Translations under genes and position numbers: made by a program
Assembly: GCA_031269065.1 (NCBI GenBank)
Contig: JAIRWJ010000021.1
Span: forward strand, 1 to 8,252
Origin: Rickettsiales bacterium
Lineage (GTDB): Bacteria > Pseudomonadota > Alphaproteobacteria > Rickettsiales > UBA1997
DNA length: 8,252 nucleotides
Direction: 5' to 3'
The notes under the pieces: model-generated
The model's input: the letters and a program-made list of their open reading frames with translations, nothing else
Databases searched by the model: none
What the model was told of the DNA's origin: nothing
Shown here: piece after piece, positions 1 to 6,444 of the stretch
How positions within the stretch are numbered: the first letter of the stretch is position 1
Layout of the letters: every line of letters begins with the position of its first letter

Positions 1-2
1 GT

Positions 3-284
3 GTCTTTTGGTCTAGTGAGGCCATAATATATTCGAGCAGATTTAGGAAGTTTGTTGACCTGAAGGAAGCCTTTGAAAACGGGAGAGCGATTCTGGAGAT
101 AGCAGAAAAAGTTTCAGAAGACATTGATGAACCAAGAGGATTCCCTAAAGCTGTTGTTAATGGTGACAAACCGTTAGATAGCCGAGACTATGTTAATTTT
201 GTAAACTTCGATAGAGATGGCTATGTCAGTGTGCTGAAAGGCCAAGAACTTAGTCTATGCCCATCCATGAAAGTAGAGTTATGA
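3..284 (+). CDS. 3' end of an unrecognised protein (5' truncated by window edge)
   Basis: An open frame enters from the left edge and runs 93 codons to a TGA at 282-284, with no internal stop. I do not recognise the protein. The visible part is soluble and charged, with alternating acidic and basic stretches (for example FRKFVDLKEAFENGR near its start), and has no transmembrane segment or known catalytic motif. Arg is mostly AGA and Ile includes ATA, as in the confident genes of this window, which supports real coding. Its TGA overlaps a possible ATG at 281-283 of the next frame, so the two may be translationally coupled. Alternatively both are halves of one gene broken by a frameshift; the sequence alone cannot settle this. 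Confidence 0.5.
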   Translation, partial: VFWSSEAIIYSSRFRKFVDLKEAFENGRAILEIAEKVSEDIDEPRGFPKAVVNGDKPLDSRDYVNFVNFDRDGYVSVLKGQELSLCPSMKVEL

Positions 285-295
285 TGGAGTTAGCA

Positions 296-808
296 ATGAA
301 AAACCAAAAAATTCAGGTTTGCAGAGCTATGGCTGAAAATGTGGACGAATGTGTGGATAAAATACCCCTCAGAGGATTCTGGTCCAGAGATTACCGCTAT
401 CCTGGAGAAAGTATCATTCCCGATGAAAGAACAAAATGGTCACCCCATGGCATGAACGGACCGATGCTACTGAAACTGGCTGAGGAAATAGCTAGTCGAA
501 CCAACCAAAAACAGAATAATGATCATAATTCTCCGGATGTTTCTGGTCAAAAATTGCCTATAGTTGTGCCGAACAGTCGAAAAACGGTATTGGAGAACTA
601 TGAACATTATGAGGAGTACAAAAATTTAGAAGATGAATCCGAAAAAAGTTGGTATATAGTCAAAGATGGTAGTCTTGGTGCTGGTCAGGGGCTGAAGATT
701 TCTGAATTGAAGAAGATGCTCGAAAAGTTGGGCTGGTACCCGGTTGGGGGAAAGCGCAGAGCGGCTATTGGCAATGAAATGTGTGAAGAAACAGCTCTGA
801 ATAGATAA
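296..808 (+). CDS. unrecognised hypothetical protein
   Basis: The frame is open from 257 and ends at TAA 806-808. I prefer ATG 296, giving 170 residues, because GGAG at 286-289 sits six bases before it. ATG 257, 281 and 284 are in-frame alternatives, and 281 would overlap the upstream stop as ATGA. The protein is hydrophilic with no membrane segment or signal peptide. The middle is N/Q/K-rich and low in complexity. The C-terminal part (SWYIVKDG, then ISELKKMLEKLGWYPVGGKRR) alternates like a small folded domain and faintly recalls HicA/YcfA-type mRNA-binding folds, but the diagnostic G-S-H-x-x-F motif is missing, so I do not assign it. It is convergent with the phosphoesterase gene. Confidence 0.55.
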   Translation: MKNQKIQVCRAMAENVDECVDKIPLRGFWSRDYRYPGESIIPDERTKWSPHGMNGPMLLKLAEEIASRTNQKQNNDHNSPDVSGQKLPIVVPNSRKTVLENYEHYEEYKNLEDESEKSWYIVKDGSLGAGQGLKISELKKMLEKLGWYPVGGKRRAAIGNEMCEETALNR

Positions 809-827
809 ATCTTTCGGAACAATTTTC

Positions 828-924
828 CTAGCGCATTCGCCTCTAGCAAGTTGAATTTTTATCTAGGATAAAACTTTTGGCCACTAGACTCCCATCCTAG
901 CCAGCAGCGATGTCCAGAGGCTAG
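828..924. repeat. CTAG-dense convergent intergenic segment with a hairpin palindrome
   Basis: Six CTAG tetramers lie within 97 bp (828, 843, 863, 884, 897, 921). The segment contains a symmetric hairpin at 857-873, TTTTATC-TAG-GATAAAA (7-bp arms, 3-base loop). Two further pairings share the same bases: CTAGGAT 863-869 with ATCCTAG 894-900, and CTAGCC 897-902 with GGCTAG 919-924. It lies between convergent genes ending at 808 and 954, where a bidirectional terminator would be expected. The stem is AT-rich and lacks a classic GC stem plus U-tract, so terminator function is only an inference. Confidence 0.35.
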
Positions 925-953
925 TAGTCCAGAGAACTTGGCGCGATGCACAG

Positions 954-1751
954 CTATTCAAACTCGATCACAACAATCTCGGGCTTGCAGTTGAAGCGGA
1001 TGGGAAAAATACTTGTACCAATGCCTCTTGTGACAAACATCTTCCTGCCGTTTTCTTCAATCATTCCCTGTGCATATTTCTTTTTCGAAGGTACAATCAA
1101 AGCTCTGACCAGTGGTAAAACAACCTGCCCGCCATGGGTGTGGCCGGCAAGGATCAGATTCACACTGTCAGGAATTTCTAGAAAAATATCTGGATTGTGC
1201 GTGAGTAATATTCCTGGCTGCTCCACTCCATCAAGTACCTTTCGCACAATCGGTTCTCCGGTGGTTAAATCTTCAACACCAGCAATATAGAACGCCTTTT
1301 GCCCAACCCTTATTTTTGCATTTGAATTGGATAGAATTTTTATAGTATTACTTTCGGGAGCTTTTGTTACTTGCTCCTTTCCATACCAGCTATCATGGTT
1401 ACCCAAGACTGTATAAAATTCATATTTGGCCTGTGCCTTCGCAAGTTCCATAGCAATTTCCTCTATTGGCAGAGACGTTTTATCTGAGTGCCCATTTACA
1501 AAGTCGCCTGCTGATAAAATCAAATCGGGCTTCTGTCTGTTAATTTCGGTGACAATTCTTCGCAGCTACTTTTTCTGATAGGATCTGATATGAAAATCTC
1601 CGACAAAAACGATTTTCAATCCTGCAAGCTCTCTATCTTTTATAGTGAAATTTTTCACTCCGAGCAAATTTGGTTCGACGAGCATTGCCCAGACCAATAG
1701 AAAAATTGCCACCGATGCGACCAATATTATTATTTTTGAAATAACCTTCAT
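954..1751 (-). pseudogene. membrane-anchored calcineurin-like metallophosphoesterase, interrupted by in-frame TAG
   Basis: A single reading frame of 265 codons encodes a complete metallophosphoesterase of the YkuE/YaeI type, except that codon 62 is TAG (1566-1568). The N-terminus is a membrane anchor (residues about 4-24). The metal-binding motifs follow in order: GDFHI (D52, H54) before the stop, then GDFVNGH (D83), GNHD (117-120), LTHNPD (H185) and GHTHGG (203-208) after it. Residues 63-82 continue the fold seamlessly, so a point mutation to TAG explains the break better than a frameshift or a gene fusion. The family hydrolyses phosphoesters at a two-metal site near the membrane; related members act on UDP-diacylglucosamine, but the substrate here is unknown. 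The 61-residue front piece alone lacks most ligands. ATG 1751 has only a weak ribosome site. The gene lies 100 bp downstream of recA and could be read from its promoter. It is probably a recent pseudogene; readthrough or a sequencing error are alternatives. Confidence 0.8.
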
Positions 1752-1771
1752 GCCATTATTCTCTGGTTTAA

Positions 1772-1796
1772 GTGTGGAAGGTTAGTTGGACCACAC
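1772..1796 (-). other. inverted repeat between recA and the phosphoesterase
   Basis: GTGTGG (1772-1777) and CCACAC (1791-1796) are perfect 6-bp arms around 13 bases, in the 100-bp gap after recA. In RNA this could form a hairpin after recA, but no T-run follows on the minus strand, so it is at best a weak or Rho-assisted stop or a processing site. Confidence 0.25.
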
Positions 1797-1851
1797 CGCC
1801 TCGAAACCCTGGCCCGAAGCACAAAGGAAATGCCTCCTTCTCGCTCCGCTC

Positions 1852-2967
1852 CTAGCCAGGAATTCCCTGGTCTTCGGCCACCTCTATTTTCCCAACCACC
1901 AGTCTATCTGGAGCGGTTCCCAACTTCTCTCTGATTTTACTTTCTATTTCTGCAGCAACCTTTGGATTCGCCCTTAGCTGGTCTTTAATGTTATCTTTAC
2001 CCTGGCCAAGTCTTTCTCCATTGTAGGAGTACCAGGAGCCTGATTTTTCCACTATACCATACTCAACTCCCAGATCCACTATCTCCCCCAGCTTTGAAAT
2101 ACCCTCGCCGTAGTATATCTCGAAGCCCGCCACTCTGAAGGGAGGGGCAACCTTATTCTTGACAACCTTAACAACCGTTGTATTTCCAACCGCCTGCTCC
2201 TTATTCTTTATCGCTCCGGTTCTTCTTATATCTAATCTTACGGAAGCGTAGAACTTCAGGGCATTCCCCCCAGTTGTAGTTTCCGGGGAACCAAACATGA
2301 CTCCTATTTTCATCCTTATCTGATTTATAAATATCACAGTACTATTGGTCTTAGATATAGAACCCGTCAGCTTTCTCAGAGCCTTACTCATCAGTCTAGC
2401 CTGGAGACCCATCTGGTTGTCTTCCATATTACCATCTAGCTCCGTCCTTGGGACCAGGGCCGCTACCGAGTCGATAACTATCAAGTCCATAGCTCCGGAC
2501 CTGACAAGAGTATCGGCTATTTCCAAGCCCTCTTCTCCATAAGATGGTTGCGATATGACCAATTCCTCCAGATTAACTCCAAGAGATCTGGCATAGGACG
2601 GGTCAAAGGCATGTTCCGCATCGATGAAGGTGCATATTAGCCCGATTTTCTGGGCTTCCGCTATGGCATGCAGCGCCAGCGTGGTCTTTCCAGAACTTTC
2701 CGGACCATATATTTCGGTAACTCTACCTCGGGGATAACCTCCCACACCCAGGGCCGTGTCGAGGGCCAGCGACCCGGAGGATATAACCTGAACACCCTCC
2801 ACCGGCCTTTGGCCAAACTTCATCGCGGATCCTTTACCAAATTGCTTATCAATCTGCATCAGAGCCACATCCAGTGCCTTCTTCTTCTCTGGATTTATCG
2901 CAGGCACCGCCTCCACCTTTGTCAAAACCATGTTATCCTCTTTCTTTTTTTCAGCTATTTTTGCCAT
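1852..2967 (-). CDS. recA: RecA recombinase
   Basis: RecA forms ATP-dependent filaments on single-stranded DNA, drives strand exchange in recombinational repair and stimulates LexA-type self-cleavage. The protein is full length. In the 371-residue form, Walker A GPESSGKTT is at 88-96, the catalytic Glu lies in IDAEH (E118), Walker B LIVID is at 162-166, and the L2-loop segment FINQIRMKIGVMFG contains Q216. The C-terminus is short and lacks the strongly acidic tail of Escherichia coli RecA; it ends in TAG. Start choice: ATG 2967 gives a Lys-rich extra dodecapeptide, whereas ATG 2931 (Met13) has a better ribosome site (GAGG, five-base spacing) and an N-terminus closer to family length. I show the outer start but consider 2931 at least equally likely. 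A sigma70-like promoter lies immediately upstream. Confidence 0.97.
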   Translation of the reverse strand: MAKIAEKKKEDNMVLTKVEAVPAINPEKKKALDVALMQIDKQFGKGSAMKFGQRPVEGVQVISSGSLALDTALGVGGYPRGRVTEIYGPESSGKTTLALHAIAEAQKIGLICTFIDAEHAFDPSYARSLGVNLEELVISQPSYGEEGLEIADTLVRSGAMDLIVIDSVAALVPRTELDGNMEDNQMGLQARLMSKALRKLTGSISKTNSTVIFINQIRMKIGVMFGSPETTTGGNALKFYASVRLDIRRTGAIKNKEQAVGNTTVVKVVKNKVAPPFRVAGFEIYYGEGISKLGEIVDLGVEYGIVEKSGSWYSYNGERLGQGKDNIKDQLRANPKVAAEIESKIREKLGTAPDRLVVGKIEVAEDQGIPG

Positions 2968-2987
2968 AGAACCAATCTTCCGCTCCC

Positions 2988-3009
2988 GATTACACTAATC
3001 ATTATAGTG
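2988..3009. promoter_or_regulatory. palindromes overlapping recA -10 and start point (operator candidate)
   Basis: Two overlapping inverted repeats cover the recA -10 box and predicted start: GATTA-CAC-TAATC at 2988-3000, and CACTA-N7-TAGTG at 2993-3009. Neither matches the alphaproteobacterial LexA box (GTTC-N7-GTTC) or the enteric box (CTGT-N8-ACAG). They could bind a repressor or form a short hairpin at the mRNA 5' end. Confidence 0.3.
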
Positions 3010-3029
3010 CAATGGTTGCTAAAAGTAAA
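3001..3029 (-). promoter_or_regulatory. recA promoter
   Basis: On the minus strand, TTTACT (3024-3029) and a perfect TATAAT (3001-3006) are separated by 17 bases. Transcription would begin near 2994, giving a leader of about 27 bases to ATG 2967 or 63 to ATG 2931. The same TTTACT hexamer occurs in the candidate promoter of the aminopeptidase gene. Confidence 0.6.
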
Positions 3030-3082
3030 GGCGATAAAAACAAGTCTAAATTATCCATCCCTCTCTCCCATAAAAACTTCGG

Positions 3083-3110
3083 AAGAGAAAACAGGGGGGC
3101 GGCCCGCTGC
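3083..3110 (-). terminator. possible intrinsic terminator upstream of recA
   Basis: On the minus strand an imperfect GC stem (CAG and GGG pairing with CCC and CTG around CCG, with small bulges; plus-strand 3092-3109) is followed by TTTTCTCTT. It lies after the 55-residue small gene and before the recA promoter, where that gene's transcript would be expected to end. The stem is bulged and the T-tract broken, so support is modest. Confidence 0.35.
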
Positions 3111-3147
3111 TCCCTATTACTATCTGGTCCTCTAGAAAGCTCTGCAC

Positions 3148-3315
3148 CTATCTAGGTGGGTTGTTATTTTTGCTACCTTCTCTATTGTGGGAATCACACT
3201 CCGGATGCCATCGATCCATTAAACCAAAATCCATTCCCTTGAGAGTTACCAGGGTTAGAAAGACCGTGACGCACACTATAGATGTGCATAAAACCACCGC
3301 TGTTGCTAGCTCCAT
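3148..3315 (-). CDS. 55-residue single-pass membrane protein
   Basis: This small frame starts at ATG 3315 and ends at TAG 3148-3150. Residues 3-25 form one hydrophobic helix (ATAVVLCTSIVCVTVFLTL and flanks). It is followed by a hydrophilic tail with W36, H37, C40 and H43 and an Asn/Pro/Arg-rich end. I recognise no family. Support comes from context: a perfect-hexamer sigma70 promoter is placed to give a 22-25-base leader, a possible terminator follows, and the stop is TAG as in most genes here. Codon choice also fits the window. The ribosome site is poor (no clear GGAG), which is the main doubt. A different frame from ATG 3337 (47 residues) overlaps it, and the transcript might instead be a small RNA. 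No relation to recA function can be claimed. Confidence 0.5.
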   Translation of the reverse strand: MELATAVVLCTSIVCVTVFLTLVTLKGMDFGLMDRWHPECDSHNREGSKNNNPPR

Positions 3316-3344
3316 GAAAAAACGTCTTATTTATCATTGGTTGA

Positions 3345-3374
3345 ATTATACAGATATACCTAAATAGCTGTCAA
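3345..3374 (-). promoter_or_regulatory. near-perfect sigma70 promoter for the 55-residue gene
   Basis: Minus-strand TTGACA (3369-3374) and TATAAT (3345-3350) both match the consensus exactly, with an 18-base spacer. The predicted start is about 3338. It is the strongest promoter-like match noticed in the window. Confidence 0.65.
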
Positions 3375-3388
3375 GTGTGTAACCACAC
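3375..3388. promoter_or_regulatory. palindrome abutting the -35 box
   Basis: GTGTG-TAAC-CACAC (5-bp arms, 4-base centre) directly adjoins the upstream edge of TTGACA. Its position suits an activator or repressor site for the small membrane gene. No regulator can be named. Confidence 0.3.
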
Positions 3389-3816
3389 AAATGGGGGAGT
3401 TGCTAGCTCCAGTATACTTTAAAATCTAACTCCTGGCGTTAATCCAGATTGGTCCAAAGGTGCCAATTCCATGTGTGTTGAGGGTACAAAATGAGAACTC
3501 CAGAATAAACAGAGGTGGTATGATGGACGGATGTAAACGGGGATATCAGCGTAGAGATTTTAAAAAATATCTAGAGATGGGAAAGTAATAGAAGAGTGAA
3601 ATATCCTATGGAGACTATGTATAAAAGACTAGGAGTTTTGAAACTTTATTCTAGCTGAAGGACACAGGCCTGAAAAACATGGAGAGAATAGAGAAGATAT
3701 CAACCAGCCTACTCATACTGAAATATTTCTATCAGGGGCTTACTCTAGCATGGTAGTATATGGAAAATTAATAGTCTCAGATGAAGGGGGTCGGCGAATA
3801 GAAATGTAAAATTCCA
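3389..3816. other. 428-bp region without an intact gene; possible decayed coding DNA
   Basis: No open frame of useful length is present on either strand. From about 3490 to 3800 the plus strand is purine-rich and reads as short peptide-like fragments separated by stops. One (3520-3588, 22 residues) has a good ribosome site, GAGG four bases before ATG. Another stop-free stretch of about 54 codons precedes TAA near 3810 but has no ATG near its start. At 3448-3467 a hairpin is possible, ATTGG and CC pairing with GG and CCAAT around AAA. The sequence GTTGCTAGCTCCA at 3399-3411 repeats exactly at 3302-3314. The region is compatible with an eroded gene, but no parent family is recognisable. Confidence 0.3.
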
Positions 3817-4683
3817 CTAGCCATGTCTGAACATTCTCAGAACATCCGTAATGGAATCCTTCAGGTAAAAATCAAAAATGGCCAGAAAGCTGATAATGGC
3901 GGCCGTGTAGACAATCATAAGTAGTATTTCCTGCCATATATTGACTTTCAATCTTTTTCCTACGATTAGTTCTCCAAAAAATTTTCTTTTTTCTGGTGTT
4001 ATAAAGGAATCACTGAGATCCTCATAGTTTTCAAACTTTTTTCTCTCATTTCTGTTGTAACCATCCATAAAAATATCCATGCGAAAATTTTTAAACAGTT
4101 TTATGTACTGTTTGCTCGGTGCAACTCCATCCTTCATGTATTGTTCCCAGCTACGGGCAAACAGCTCCTCCTGGTCTGTGGTGAAGCCGTTTATGAAGAG
4201 TCTCCGGTCAGTGTAGGCGTTCACCCTCAGAGAACTTCCGACTATGGAGCAGACTATATTGAAATCCTTCAGAGCCTGACTATTATTGAAAAGGGCAACC
4301 ATTATGCCGATAAGATATCTAAGGTAGTGTCCAAATTCATGGATAAATGTTGTACTGGTCACATCTGTCTTTTGCAGGCATATGGTGCTCTTGCTGCAGT
4401 TTATCATCTTGTTCTTAAAAAGCTTGGATTTCCTGAAATAGTAATCCCTTACTTTACAGACACCGTAGGCATAACCATCTATATCCGGATCTATTTGCAG
4501 GTTCAGAGGCAGACATTTGTACAGTTCTCTGGCCGTCAGGCCGTATCTGCTGGCCAAATTTATATATATGGCTCTCACCAGCCTAAGGTTATACTTTGTC
4601 TGCCTCCTAGTGTAGTGTTTCCTTAATACTTTTCCGAATTTACGCTCCACCACATTCAGGAATCTGTAGTTGAAAAAAGACAT
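3817..4683 (-). CDS. putative membrane-tethered zinc metallopeptidase (HEFGH, lethal-factor-like)
   Basis: The 288-residue protein has a strongly basic N-terminus. The zincin motif HEFGH is at 115-119 (H115, E116, H119), followed by a helical span. ELFARSWEQY starts at E173 and is predicted to supply the third zinc ligand. This layout parallels the anthrax lethal factor catalytic domain, where HEFGH is followed some 45 residues later by EFFAEAF, and also the metallopeptidase domains of mobile-element polyvalent proteins. Here the spacing is 54. A hydrophobic helix at about 252-272 would anchor the C-terminus in the membrane, leaving the protease domain in front of it. No signal peptide is evident. 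It begins 42 bp after the aminopeptidase stop on the same strand, so co-transcription is likely. The ribosome site before ATG 4683 is poor. It ends in TAG. The substrate is unknown; peptidase activity is inferred from motifs only. Confidence 0.7.
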   Translation of the reverse strand: MSFFNYRFLNVVERKFGKVLRKHYTRRQTKYNLRLVRAIYINLASRYGLTARELYKCLPLNLQIDPDIDGYAYGVCKVRDYYFRKSKLFKNKMINCSKSTICLQKTDVTSTTFIHEFGHYLRYLIGIMVALFNNSQALKDFNIVCSIVGSSLRVNAYTDRRLFINGFTTDQEELFARSWEQYMKDGVAPSKQYIKLFKNFRMDIFMDGYNRNERKKFENYEDLSDSFITPEKRKFFGELIVGKRLKVNIWQEILLMIVYTAAIISFLAIFDFYLKDSITDVLRMFRHG

Positions 4684-4725
4684 AGTGCAAGTGTTTAGTT
4701 AGTGTTCTGGTAAAACTTTCCCCTG

Positions 4726-6171
4726 CTAGTTCTCATAATTACTTCTCAGCAAATTATCAATGAGTCTAACTCCATAGCCCGTAGCTCCGCTATTCACAAA
4801 AAAGCACTTCTTGTCATCCACAAAAGCTGGACCAGCTATATCCAAATGTGCCCACTTTGGGTGTTTGTCTATAAATCTCTGCAGAAATTGAGCCGCCGTT
4901 ATAGCTCCCGAGTGCTTTGCGGTGGAGATGTTTTTCATGTCAGCGACATCCGAATCCATCATTTTGTCATAGTCTCCTCCAATTTTGTCTAGAGGCATTT
5001 TCCAGCAATATTCCCCGGTTGCTTCTGCTGCTTTGAATATTTCTTCGGCAAAGCCTTCGTTGTTCGAAAACAGACCGGCTCTATAGGGTCCAGTAGCCGC
5101 CAGCATGGCGCCGGTCAGAGTAGCTAGGTCTAATATGGCATTTGGCCTACAGTTCTTCGTAACATAGTATAGTAGATCGGCCAGTACCATTCTACCTTCG
5201 GCGTCCGTATTAAGTACTTCCACCGTCTGGCCAGATAGGCTTCTTATTATGTCTCCGGGCTTTGTGGCATTGCCTGCTGGCATATTTTCCACAAGTCCTA
5301 TAATTCCAATGGCGTTTAGCCGGGCCTTTCTCTGGGCTAATAGTTTCATACTAGAAACAACAGCCGCTGAACCGGACATATCGCATTTCATATCATACAT
5401 AGCATTACCCGGCTTCAGGGAAATACCTCCGCTGTCGAAGGTCACGCCCTTGCCCACAAGAGCTATAGGATTTTTGAATTCCTCCAGTCCCTGCCATTTG
5501 AGCAACACCACTTTGGATTTCACAGAGCTTCCCTTGCCAACAGACAGCAGCAAGTTCATTCCAATCTCCTCAATTTGTCTCTCGCCGAACATCTCCACCT
5601 TCAGCCCATATTTCTCCAAATCCATGCAAAGACCACTGTAAGACTCGGGGTTGATGACATTGGGTGGTTCATTAACCAGATCTCTACAGAAAAATACATT
5701 TTCTCTGAGAACGGAAAATTCTCTATATTTCGCCTCAGCCCATTCTCTATTCCTCACCACCAGAGTCAAATTTTCAGACCGGCTAGTTGCCTTTCCTCTT
5801 TTTTCTTCTGAAAGATATTTATCGAATTTATAGTCGGACAGCTCCATACCCATTAGCAGACTGAAGAGTTTGTCATCACTATCCTCTTCTTCGCCGTTGT
5901 TGAGTTCCAGTGCAACATCTCCGAGCCCACTATCTCTCAGATAGCGAAGCAGTTTCCAGCCAGATCGTTCAAGTTCTACGTCGCTATTGGCATCTCCGAG
6001 ACCCGTGAGGACCGAAATTTTGCTGCCGGTGTATAGGATAATTCTCTCATCTTGTCCGGCTTCGAAGGTATATTTAGAAAACAGTTCTCTATTATTTTTT
6101 AGAAATTTTTTAGTATAGAGCGAGACCAACGCCCCACTCTCTGGGGTGTTTTCTCTGAAATTTACTTTCAT
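4726..6171 (-). CDS. pepA: leucyl aminopeptidase, M17 family
   Basis: A cytosolic, normally hexameric two-metal exopeptidase that removes N-terminal residues from peptides and recycles amino acids. The 481-residue length is usual for the family. The N-terminal macro-like domain (about 1-150) is divergent and charged; the catalytic domain is highly conserved. The active-site pattern is complete: GKGVTFDSGGISLKP (K241, D246, K253), D264 in KCDMSG, and NTDAEGRM (D323, E325, R327). Spacings match the E. coli PepA ligands exactly (D275, K282, D293, D352, E354). ATG 6171 has only a weak GGA ribosome site, but the frame fits the family start. In E. coli PepA also binds DNA in cer recombination; nothing here tests that. 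It heads a probable two-gene unit with the HEFGH protein and ends in TAG. Confidence 0.95.
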   Translation of the reverse strand: MKVNFRENTPESGALVSLYTKKFLKNNRELFSKYTFEAGQDERIILYTGSKISVLTGLGDANSDVELERSGWKLLRYLRDSGLGDVALELNNGEEEDSDDKLFSLLMGMELSDYKFDKYLSEEKRGKATSRSENLTLVVRNREWAEAKYREFSVLRENVFFCRDLVNEPPNVINPESYSGLCMDLEKYGLKVEMFGERQIEEIGMNLLLSVGKGSSVKSKVVLLKWQGLEEFKNPIALVGKGVTFDSGGISLKPGNAMYDMKCDMSGSAAVVSSMKLLAQRKARLNAIGIIGLVENMPAGNATKPGDIIRSLSGQTVEVLNTDAEGRMVLADLLYYVTKNCRPNAILDLATLTGAMLAATGPYRAGLFSNNEGFAEEIFKAAEATGEYCWKMPLDKIGGDYDKMMDSDVADMKNISTAKHSGAITAAQFLQRFIDKHPKWAHLDIAGPAFVDDKKCFFVNSGATGYGVRLIDNLLRSNYEN

Positions 6172-6199
6172 ATTCCAATAAGTAATTATTTATAATTAA

Positions 6200-6227
6200 A
6201 CTATATTGCAAAAGCTTTAAAAGTAAA
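6200..6227 (-). promoter_or_regulatory. candidate pepA promoter
   Basis: Minus-strand TTTACT (6222-6227) and TATAGT (6200-6205), with a 16-base spacer, lie in a very AT-rich stretch and predict a leader of about 22 bases. The -35 hexamer is identical to that of the recA promoter. Confidence 0.45.
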
Positions 6228-6267
6228 CAGCAATGAAATATTAATCTGAAATTATATGATTATTTCT

Positions 6268-6444
6268 TTATATTATGCAACATCTCGCCGGCCCAGCGTA
6301 CCTCAGCGAGCCAGGAAAAATAATTCCTAGAAAAGTTATTTCCAGTAGAACTGGCGGCAAAAAGAAACCAACCAGCCTATCTCTTCCCAATGTTTTTCTA
6401 TTCTTTTCCATTTCTGGTTTGTTCGGCTTGTCATCTAATTTCAT
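6268..6444 (-). CDS. 58-residue putative membrane peptide
   Basis: ATG 6444 to TAA 6268-6270. The first 23 residues are charged (GRDRLVGFF at the junction), followed by a hydrophobic, Pro-containing stretch at about 24-46 that could cross the membrane, and a short tail with two adjacent Cys. Arg is encoded only by AGA/AGG, matching the confident genes, and the strand agrees with both neighbours. No ribosome site is visible and the family is unknown. A 59-codon frame on the opposite strand (6275-6454) covers the same bases, so coding is not certain. Confidence 0.4.
   Translation of the reverse strand: MKLDDKPNKPEMEKNRKTLGRDRLVGFFLPPVLLEITFLGIIFPGSLRYAGPARCCII

Noticed and set aside
946..1290. 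Plus-strand open frame of 114 codons
   Set aside because: It lies antisense to the conserved phosphoesterase motifs and has no family features.
954..1751. Treating the two phosphoesterase open frames as separate genes
   Set aside because: They share one reading frame, the metal-binding motifs are split between them in family order, and the second has no convincing ATG or ribosome site at its beginning.
2668..3135. Plus-strand open frame of 155 codons
   Set aside because: It is antisense to the start of recA and its promoter; composition is not protein-like.
3194..3337. Minus-strand 47-codon frame overlapping the 55-residue gene
   Set aside because: Its ATG falls at the predicted transcription start, so it would be leaderless, and the Gly/Asn/Ser-rich product looks less protein-like; not fully excluded.
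3161..3367. Plus-strand open frame of 68 codons
   Set aside because: It lacks an ATG start and is antisense to the promoter-equipped 55-residue frame.
4141..4626. Plus-strand open frame of 161 codons
   Set aside because: Antisense shadow of the HEFGH metallopeptidase gene, whose motifs and stop fit far better.
5249..5833. Three overlapping plus-strand frames
   Set aside because: All are antisense to the conserved aminopeptidase gene.
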